Position numbers and translations under genes: made by a program. The notes below the pieces were generated by a model, which was not told the DNA's origin, did no database searches, and was given only the letters and a program-made list of their open reading frames with translations. From assembly GCF_024166365.1 (NCBI RefSeq), contig NW_026060237.1, positions 1,922,001 to 1,986,000 of the forward strand: a stretch of 64,000 bases of DNA, in the 5' to 3' direction. Each line of letters opens with the position of its first letter. The stretch's first letter is position 1. Below are positions 57,143 to 64,000 of the stretch, piece by piece. Origin of the DNA: Elephas maximus indicus (lineage: Eukaryota; Chordata; Mammalia; Proboscidea; Elephantidae).

Positions 57143-57930
57143 CTATGGGTGAAATACTGAACGAGTCAGAAAGTATCAAAAGAAGAGGGAAGATTTATAG
57201 AGACTCACTATACCAAAAATAATTGGTCCACATCCAGTCATTTTCAGGAGGTAGCATATGACCGGAAACTGATGGTACTGAAAGGAGTTCAAGCTGCAAT
57301 GAAGACATTGGCAAAAAAAAAAAAAAAAAAAAGGCTCCAGGAATTGATGGAATACCAACTGAGATGTTTCAACAACTGGATGCAGCGTTGGAAGCTCTCA
57401 TTCATCTATGCCAGGAAATTAACAAGACAGTTACCTGGCCTATGGACAGGGAGAGATACATATTTATGCCTATTTCAAAGAAAGGTGATCCAACAAAATG
57501 TGGAAATTGTAGAACAATATCATTAATATCACATGCAAATAAAATTTTACTGAAGATCATTGAAAAGTGGCTGCAGCAGTATATTGACAGAGAATTGACA
57601 GAAATTCAAGCTGGATTCAGAAAAGAATGTAGAATAAGGAATATCATTGCTTATGTCAGATGGATCATTGCTGAAAACAGAATACCAAAGAGACGTTTAC
57701 CTGTGTTTTATCAACTATGCAAAAGGCATCCAAACATGTGTATCGTAATAACTTATGGATAATACTGCAAAGATTGGGAATTACAGAACACTTAATTGTG
57801 ATCATGTAGAACCTGTACATAGGTCAGGATGCAGTCTTTTGAGCAGGACAAGGGGACAAAGCATTTTTTAAAGTCAGGAAAGGTGTGTGTCAGGCATGTA
57901 TCCTTTCACCATATTCATTTGATCAGGAAG
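57143..57930 (+). mobile_element. RTE LINE fragment, linker and N-terminal RT half
   Basis: This part should precede the previous one but lies after it. It contains 'gaggtagcatatgaccgg', a ~20-A run at 57313-57332, then 'ggctccaggaattgatgg' (APGIDG) and the frame 57364-57762 with KKGDPTKCGNCRTISLISHA and ELTEIQAGFRKE. It ends near 57925 at 'gtatcctttcaccatattc', the same RTE position at which the 56677 piece begins. Confidence 0.9.
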
Positions 57931-57934
57931 CCTT

Positions 57935-58082
57935 ACTCTGAAGTCTAAGTCTGGAAGCTCTGCAGAAACCTGTCTACCATACAGGTCCCCGCTGGCATTT
58001 AAAGTATCAGTGACATAGTTTTCAGTATCCTAGCAACATACAAGGCATCAAAATACAACAACCTGACAAACAGGTGGTGATA
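57935..58082 (-). mobile_element. RTE leader fragment
   Basis: 'gtctggaagctctgcagaaa', 'gacatagttttcagtatcc', 'agcaacatacaaggcatc' and 'caacctgacaaacaggtgg' are the reversed RTE 5' leader. Confidence 0.75.
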
Positions 58083-58204
58083 TCCAAAAGTCAAGTCAAT
58101 AGCTACTGTAATCAAACAGTGTGGTATCTGTGAAGGATGGGAATGCTGATCAAAACAACAGCCCAGAGGACCTTGAAATAAAACTACACAAATTCGTGCA
58201 ACTG

Positions 58205-58607
58205 ATTTTTAGCAGCTTTATTGAGATGCAATTTATACATTTCATATATAAAGTTCAATTCAGTTTTTTTTAAGTATATTCACAGATGTCTACAGCCATG
58301 ACCAAAACCAGTACGCTAACACTGATTCCCACTCAGCGCAACCCCATGTATGTCAGAGGACTCCACAGGGCTTCCAATGGCTGATATTTTGGAAGGAGAT
58401 CACGAGGACTTTCTTCCAAAATACCTCTAGGGTGAACACAAATTGTTAACCTTAAGGTTAGCAAGTACATTAGAGATTTGTACCACCCAAGGATCTACAA
58501 ATATTATCAGTTCCATTTTAGAGTCATTTTATCATCTTAAAAAGAAACATGTACACTTCAATTACCAGTTGTTCCATCCCCACACCCAGCTCAAAGAAAC
58601 CACTTCC
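58205..58607 (-). mobile_element. Old L1 3' UTR fragment, split by a SINE
   Basis: 'gctttattgagatgcaattt', 'atattcacagatgtctac' and, after the SINE, 'cattttagagtcattttatc' and 'ccagttgttccatcccc' are the reverse of ancient L1 3' ends. Confidence 0.65.
58316..58496 (-). mobile_element. Afrotherian SINE, long type, nested in old L1
   Basis: 'gattcccactcagcgcaacc', 'gatcacgaggactttcttcc', 'gtaccacccaaggatct'. Confidence 0.87.
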
Positions 58608-58725
58608 TGTCTCTATTGTGTGGATTCCAACTCGTGACAATCACAAGTATTTCAAAGTAGAACTGTGCAGAGTCAGGTTTTCTTGGCTGTAATCTTTATA
58701 GAAGCAGATTATTCTGCAGAGACAA
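58608..58725 (-). mobile_element. Afrotherian SINE, head-truncated
   Basis: 'gtggattccaactcgtgac', 'gttttcttggctgtaatc' and 'tatagaagcagattattc' only; the tRNA-like head is missing. Confidence 0.75.
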
Positions 58726-58749
58726 GGCATGGGTTAGAAACAAGAACCT

Positions 58750-59368
58750 TTAGCTTACTTGTTGTTGTTGGGTGCTGTTGACTCTGTTCCAACTCACAAC
58801 GACCCTATGTACAACAGAACAAATCACTGCCCAGTCCTGCGCCATCCTTACAACCGTTGCTATGCTTGAGCTCATTGATGCAGCCACTGTGTCAATCCGG
58901 CTCCTTGAGGGTCTTCCTCTTTTCCGCTGACCCTGTACTTTGCCAAGTGTGATATCCTTCTCCAGGGACTGATCCCTCCTGATAACATGTCCAAGGTATG
59001 TAAGATGCAGTCTTGCCATGCTTCTAAGGGGCATTCTGGTTTTACTTCTTCCAAGACAGATTTGTTCGTTCTTTTGGCCAAAAAAAGTCCATGGTATATT
59101 CAATATTCTTCGCCAATACCACAATTCAAAGGTGTCAGCTCTTCTTCGGTCTTCCTTATTCATCGTCCAGCTTTCACACGTGTATGATGTGATTGAAAAT
59201 ACCATGGCTTGGGACAGGCGCACCTTAGTCTTCAAGGTAACATCTTTGCTTTTCACACTTTAAAGAGGTCCTTTGCAGCAGATTTGCCCAAAGCAATGCG
59301 TGTTTTGATTTCTTGACTGCTGCTTCCATGGCTGTTGATTGTGGATCCAAGTAAAATTGAAATCCATG
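58750..59368 (-). mobile_element. RTE LINE 3' end with a long open frame
   Basis: Tail 'acttgttgttgttgggtgc' on the left. The frame 59256-58750 (168 aa) is continuous: MKSKDVTLKTKVRLSQAMVF, the CESWTMNKEDRRR and RRILNIPW motifs, GHVIRRDQSLEKDITLGKV, GRPSRSRIDTV. A small insertion (WTFFGQKN) marks one change in it. The RT palm is missing, so this is the C-terminal ~170 residues of RTE protein. 5' truncation is at 59368. Confidence 0.92.
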
Positions 59369-59394
59369 GAATACTACTCTACAATGAAAAAGTC
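59369..59394 (+). mobile_element. Short L1-like piece in opposite orientation
   Basis: 'atggaatactactctacaat' resembles L1 ORF2 C-terminal text read forward, directly before minus-strand L1 ORF2 N-terminal text. It may be an inversion joint; too short to be sure. Confidence 0.35.
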
Positions 59395-60026
59395 TGTTTT
59401 GTCAGGGATTAATATTGCCACTCCCGCTTTTTTTTGTTTTTGTTTGGTATATATATATATTTTTCCATCTTTGATATTTTTTTTTGTCTGTGAGTCTAAG
59501 GTGTGACTCTTGTAGGTAGCATACAGAACAGTCATGTTTTTTAATCCATTCTGCCACTCTCTGTTTCCTTATTGGTGCATTTAATCAATTTTCATTCACT
59601 GTAATTATTGATAGATATGAGTTTAGTGATAATATTTTGATTTGTGTGTGTATGTTCATGTATGTGTGTGTGTGCGTTGTAGACAGTTTTTTTGTTCTAC
59701 TTAATTTTCTGTGCCAAGTCGTTTTTCTTTATGTATTTTCATCTTTTTTGCTATTGTTGATTTTGAGTTTGCTGACTCTATGTTTTTCTTTTTTTAATTT
59801 GTATGGGTATATTTGTTAGTTTCCTTTGTGATTATCTCAAACTTTACCTCTATTTTTCTTATTTTAAACCAGTTTTTACTTCTTGAAATCAACTTACCTT
59901 TCTCTCCACATGGGAGTTCTATGACTACATTATTTAGTCCATCTTTTTTTGATCTATTATTTTCATTTACATATTGATGTCACTGTTTCCTATTTTCAGA
60001 CTTTTGAGTTTGACTTATTTTTGCAA

Positions 60027-61085
60027 CTAACTTATCTGGGTTGATACCCGGTTGTTCTGTTCTGTGTTATAATCTTGGGTCATTGTCTGATATTGTTGGT
60101 TCTCTAGCTGAAGAACTCCTTTTAATATTTCTCGTAATATTTGTTTTGTTTTTACAAATTCCCTTAACTTCTGTTCATCTAAAAATGCCCTAATTTTGCC
60201 ACCATATTTGAAAGACAGATTTGCTGGATATATAAAATCTTGGCTTATATATATATACATATATATATTTTTTTCCTTCAAGGTTTTATATACGTCATCC
60301 CATTGCCTTCTTGCTTGCATTGTTTCTGCTGACTAGACAGCATGTTTTCTTATTGACTTTCCTTTGTACGTAACTTTTTGTTTATCCCTAGCTACTATTA
60401 AGAATCTATCTTATCTTTGCTTTGGGCAAGTTTGATTATAATACCATTTGGTGACTTTCTTTTGGGATCTACTGTGTGTGTGGTCCAATGAATTTCTTGG
60501 ATAGATATATTCTTATCTTTCACAATATCAGGGAAGTTTTCTGCCAGCAAATCTTTAACAATTCTCTCTGCATTTCATGTTATTTCCCCTCACCCCCTGT
60601 TCTGGTACTCCAATCACTCATAGATTTTTTCTCTTGATAGTGTCTCACATAATTCTTAGAGTTTCTTTATTTTTAAAAAAACTCTTCAATTTTTCCTCAG
60701 ATAAATTAGTTTCAAGGCATTTATCTTCAGTCTCACTAATTCTGACTTTCATTGCCTTAATTCTGTTCCTGAGACTCCCTATTGGGTTGTCTAACTCAGA
60801 AATTTTATTGCTAATTTTTTGGATTTCTAGTTGCTGTCTCTCTGTGGTTTCCAGCAGCCTGTTAAATGTGTTGTTTTGTTCTTGCACTGCTTTATTGAAT
60901 TCCTCTATTGCTTTTCCTGGGTGTTTCTTGGGTTGATCTGAGGTTTGCCTAATTTCCTGCCTGATCTCTTCAAGAGCTCTGAATATTAAACTTTTGAATT
61001 CTAACTCTGGTAATTCCAAGACCTTTTCTTGACCTGAAAGATTTCCTGGTTCTTTAATCGATTTCTGGAGCCATCTTGACCTCAT
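60027..61085 (-). pseudogene. L1 ORF1 (RNA-binding coiled-coil protein), frame-broken
   Basis: 61085-60645 (146 aa) carries an N-terminal segment, then a coiled coil rich in Glu/Lys/Leu (IEEFNKAVQEQNNTFNRLLE, then RNRIKAMKVRISETEDK). 60320-60027 (97 aa) is the C-terminal domain: QARRQWDDVYKTLKEKN, YPANLSFKYGGKIRAFLDEQ, KLREFVKTKQILREILKGVL, as in L1 ORF1p. The RRM-like middle (60644-60321) is readable at DNA level but not in frame. A TA repeat at 60246-60270 adds an IYMYIYIS stretch within the C-terminal domain. In L1, this protein trimerises and coats L1 RNA; this copy is dead. Confidence 0.88.
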
Positions 61086-61089
61086 TCTT

Positions 61090-62702
61090 TATGTGATTTG
61101 ATACTGACTCCAGTTTCTGAGACATCAATAATTTATTATATTTATTTATTGTATGTTTGCTTACTCTGTCCTAGCTTTTTGATTTGTTCTGATATGTCCA
61201 AGTAGATGGCTGGGCATGAGAGCTACTTTTGTTATTGGTGTCTTTGAAGCTTTCAGGTTCTGTCACTAGGTATATGAGTTCAGGAGTCTATTCACGTTTC
61301 TTGTGCAGATTCAGCTCTGGTATCCAGGTCATCAGTCACTGAGTATGTGTTGCAGACTCTACCCTAACGTCCTAGATAGGCAGGGATATATAGGGGTGTT
61401 TGTAGTGGGTACAGGAATCTGGTTAGAGTAGGAGCCTATGTGCTCAGCAAGGCTCAGGGCTGAGAGCTGTCCCTGAGTGCCTGAGTGGAAGACATATCCA
61501 TGTCCCCTAGAGTGTGTAGGTGGCTGGGTTTTGCAACTGGTCTTTGGGTACCTAGTGCTGTTGGCAATAAGCCCTGGGAGGCACCGCTTATTCCTGGACC
61601 ACTATCATTTAAAGCTACATGGAATGGGTGATATTACCAGGCCTCAGGCCTCTTATGTGGATGGGTAAGCACCCTGCTTAATAGGCAGGGTGATGTCTAA
61701 TGTCATGGATCTGCAACTCCCCCTTGGCTTCTGCAGTAAAAATAGGCTTCAGGTACATTCCCTGATTTTCTATGTTAATGAGGGCCTACACTGTTGAATC
61801 AACCCACACAGGTCTAGGCAGTGTTACAAGCCCCTGGACCCCTTATGCCAGTGCCTAGGCAAAGGGACAGTGTCCTGCCTGAGTTTCTGGCTTATGGAGT
61901 GTGGCAATTTTTTAAAGCATTAGACTGGTTTATGGGTGGGTGATACAGAGTTCCCAGCTTAGGGGGCTTGGTATTAATGAGGACCTGCAGTGTTGAATCA
62001 TCCTACACAGGTCTAGGCAGGGTTGAAGGGTGTCATAACTTCATGGACTCACCTTATGCCAGTGCCTAGGCAAAGGGGCAGTGCCTGCCCTGGGTTCCTG
62101 GCTTGGCAAGACATGTCTATTTTTGAAGCACAAGACTGGTTTCAGCAAAGCCTATCCTGAGTTCCAGGTTTAGGGAGCTTGCCGATTTTTTTTTTCGGAA
62201 GCTGGAAGACTGGTTTTGATGAAGGTAGCACTCAGTTCTGGCTTAGGGCGTGTGGCATTTGTTGAATACTGCCAGATCTGGTGTAGGAGCAGAGCTGGGA
62301 GGGGGGTGGGTGAAGGGAAATTAGCACTTCTCTGCTGTCAAAATCCTGAAGGGGGTGGAGTTATTTTGACCCCACGTAGTAGGTTATACACTAGCACTTA
62401 ACTTTCAAAGGTCCAGTGCTGGAGGCTTCTGCAGACTCTCCGCTGCCCAACATGGAGAAAAAAGTCCCGAGTGCTGTTGATTGCTTTGGCCTGAATGTGC
62501 CTGGTGAGTTAACCTGCAGGGTTCTGGATACCTCACGACTGACACTTCTTGCCCTGTTGCTCAGTCTGACTCCTTAACTTTGTCTGTGGTGATGAGGGCT
62601 CCTAGATTGTGACATATAATCAATTCACTTATTTTTTCAGGTCTTTGTTATAAGTGGGAGCACAGGCAGCATCACACTATTCCGTCATCCTGACCCCACC
62701 AA
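61090..62702 (-). promoter_or_regulatory. L1 5' UTR (internal promoter region) with repeated blocks
   Basis: About 1.6 kb, less AT-rich than its surroundings. Blocks recur: 'gttgaatc' at 61793 and 61992, 'ttaatgagg' at 61775 and 61974, 'tgccagtgcctaggc' at 61846 and 62057 (offsets 199-211 bp). A shorter motif (gactggttt...agttc...cttaggg) occurs near 61923, 62127 and 62211. L1 5' UTRs act as internal pol II promoters; repeated monomers are known in some rodent L1s. No activity can be inferred here. Confidence 0.65.
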
Positions 62703-62710
62703 GACTAATA

Positions 62711-64000
62711 GTTTTTTTTTTATAATTTTTATTGTGCTTTAAGTGAAAGCTTACAAATCAAGTCAGTATCTCACATAAAAACTTATATACACCTTGCTAT
62801 ATACTCCCAATTACTCTCGCCCTAATGAGACAGCCAGCTCTCACCCTCCACTCTATTTTCGTGTCCATTTCACCAGCTTCAAACCCCCTCCACCCTCTCA
62901 TCTCCCCTCCAGGGAGGAGATGCCAACATAGTCTCAAGTGTCCACCTGATCCAGGAAGCTCACTCCTCACCAGCATCCATCTCCAACCCATTGTCCAGTA
63001 CAATCCATGTTTCAAGAGTTGGCTTAGGGAATTGTTCCTGTCCTGGGCCAACAAAAGGTCTGGGGCCCATGACCACCAGGGTCCTTCCAGTCTCAGTCAG
63101 ACCATTAAGTCTGGTCTTTTTATGAGAATTTGGGGTCTGCATCCCAGTGCTCTCCGTTCCCTCAGGGGATCTCTCTTGTGTTTCCTCTCAGGGCAGCCAT
63201 CGGTTGTAGCCACGCACCATCTAGTTCTTCTGGTCTCAGGATGATGTAGTCTCTGGTTCATGTGGCCCTTTCTGTCTCTTGGGCTTGTAATTACCTTGTG
63301 TCCTTGGTGTTCTTCATTCTCCTTTGATCCAGGTGGGTTGAGGCCAGTTGATGCATCTTAGAGGTCTGCTTGCTAGTATTTAAGACTCCAGGCGCCACTC
63401 TTCAAAGTGGGGTGCAGAATGTTTCCTTAATAGATTTTATTACGCCAATTGCCTTAGATGTCCCTTGAAATCATGGTCCCCAGATGCCTGCCCCTGCTAC
63501 ACTGGCCTTTGAAGCATTCAGTTTATTCAGGAAACTTCTTTGCTTTTGGTTTAGTACAGTTGTTCTGACCTCCCCTGTATTGTGTGTTCTCTTTCCCTTC
63601 ACCTAAAGTAGTTTTTATTTACTAATTATTGAATATCCCTCTCCCAACATCCCTCCCTCCCTCCTCTTGTAACCACAAAAGAATGTTTTCTTCTCAGTTT
63701 AAACTACTTCTTAAGTTCTTAAAATAGTGGTCTTACACAATACTTGTCCTTTTGCAACTGACTAATTTCACTCAGCATAATGCCTTCTAGATTCCTCCAT
63801 GTTATGAAATGCTTCACAGATTCCTCGCTGTTCTTTTATCATTGTGTACTATTCCATTGTGTGAATATACCATAATTTATTTATGTATTCATCCATTGAT
63901 GGGCACCTTGGTTGCTTCCATCTTTTTGCTATTGTAAACAGTGCTGCAATAAACATGAGTGTGCATGTATCTGTTTGTGTAAAGGCTCTTGTTTCTCTAG
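62711..64000 (-). mobile_element. L1 LINE 3' end, continuing past the window
   Basis: T run at 62712-62720 (poly(A) tail), then the reverse of 'cacttaaagcac', the same 3' UTR as at 29935, and ORF2 C-terminal text near 63750-64000 ('tgccttctagattcctccat', 'gcaataaacatgagtgtgc'). It begins 8 bp from the 5' end of the preceding L1, head to tail. The 5' extent is unknown. Confidence 0.93.

Larger units (their letters stand above)
59395..62702 (-). mobile_element. L1 LINE with 5' end, ORF1 and start of ORF2; 3' part missing
   Basis: On the minus strand it starts near 62702 ('gtggggtcaggatgacgg', typical of an L1 5' start), has a ~1.6-kb 5' UTR, ORF1 (61085-60027) and the N-terminal endonuclease part of ORF2 (complement near 59580-59395: 'gcgggagtggcaatatt', 'cctgacaaaacagac'). 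ORF2 RT, C-terminus and 3' UTR are absent. Keeping the 5' end and losing the 3' end is the reverse of ordinary L1 truncation, so later deletion or rearrangement is likely. Confidence 0.88.

Noticed and set aside
59637-59819. 60-aa hydrophobic frame resembling a membrane protein
   Set aside because: Antisense to the L1 ORF1-ORF2 region; hydrophobicity follows from T-rich sequence.

Overview
The window is vertebrate nuclear DNA from a mammal, most probably an afrotherian close to elephants. I infer this from dozens of copies of a tRNA-headed SINE whose 3' tail (core 'tatgagtcggaat', then 'gactcgacggcaa' and an AAC-rich end) also ends an RTE-class LINE on the same scaffold. From memory, that SINE/RTE pairing is an Afrotheria hallmark. 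There is also one main L1 lineage and a MaLR-like solo LTR family. I found no intact host protein-coding gene. Almost everything recognisable is repeat or decayed mobile DNA, and most open frames fall inside repeats.

Layout. (1) 1-10580 is degenerate telomere-like DNA (C-rich CCCTAA variants on the + strand, the orientation expected at a left chromosome end). It is organised as a 3610-bp higher-order repeat: two full copies and a third truncated one, nearly identical by eye. Each unit carries an internal ~0.67-0.70 kb sub-duplication. (2) At 10581 the array meets a 5'-truncated L1 with almost no transition. (3) 11.7-29 kb is a SINE/RTE/LTR patchwork. It contains a GAT-type minisatellite with a 186-bp super-period, a 2.25-kb RTE LINE interrupting one half of a tandem duplication, and a 717-bp piggyBac-like element with perfect TTAA target duplications. 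(4) 29.3-49 kb holds solo LTRs, a truncated L1, an RTE endonuclease half, many SINEs and several composite RTE-derived elements, including two with a tRNA-Gly-like head. (5) 49-55.2 kb is a long decayed L1 followed by an older L1 split by an LTR that itself hosts two SINEs. (6) 55.3-58.1 kb is an RTE mosaic: two tandem RTE 5' ends, a full-length U6 snRNA sequence, the C-terminal RT half, then the N-terminal RT half, out of natural order. (7) 58.7-64 kb has an RTE 3' end, an L1 that keeps its 5' UTR (with repeated blocks), ORF1 and the start of ORF2 but lost its 3' end, and a second L1 whose 3' end abuts the first one's 5' end and runs off the window.

How parts relate: the SINEs share the RTE tail and were probably mobilised by RTE proteins; composite elements combine RTE 5' and 3' ends; nested insertions give a relative age order. 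The strongest candidates for something not well described are the 3.61-kb telomere-like repeat, the U6/RTE mosaic, the piggyBac-like element and the composite tRNA-Gly/RTE elements. All calls were made by reading; no database search or alignment was run.
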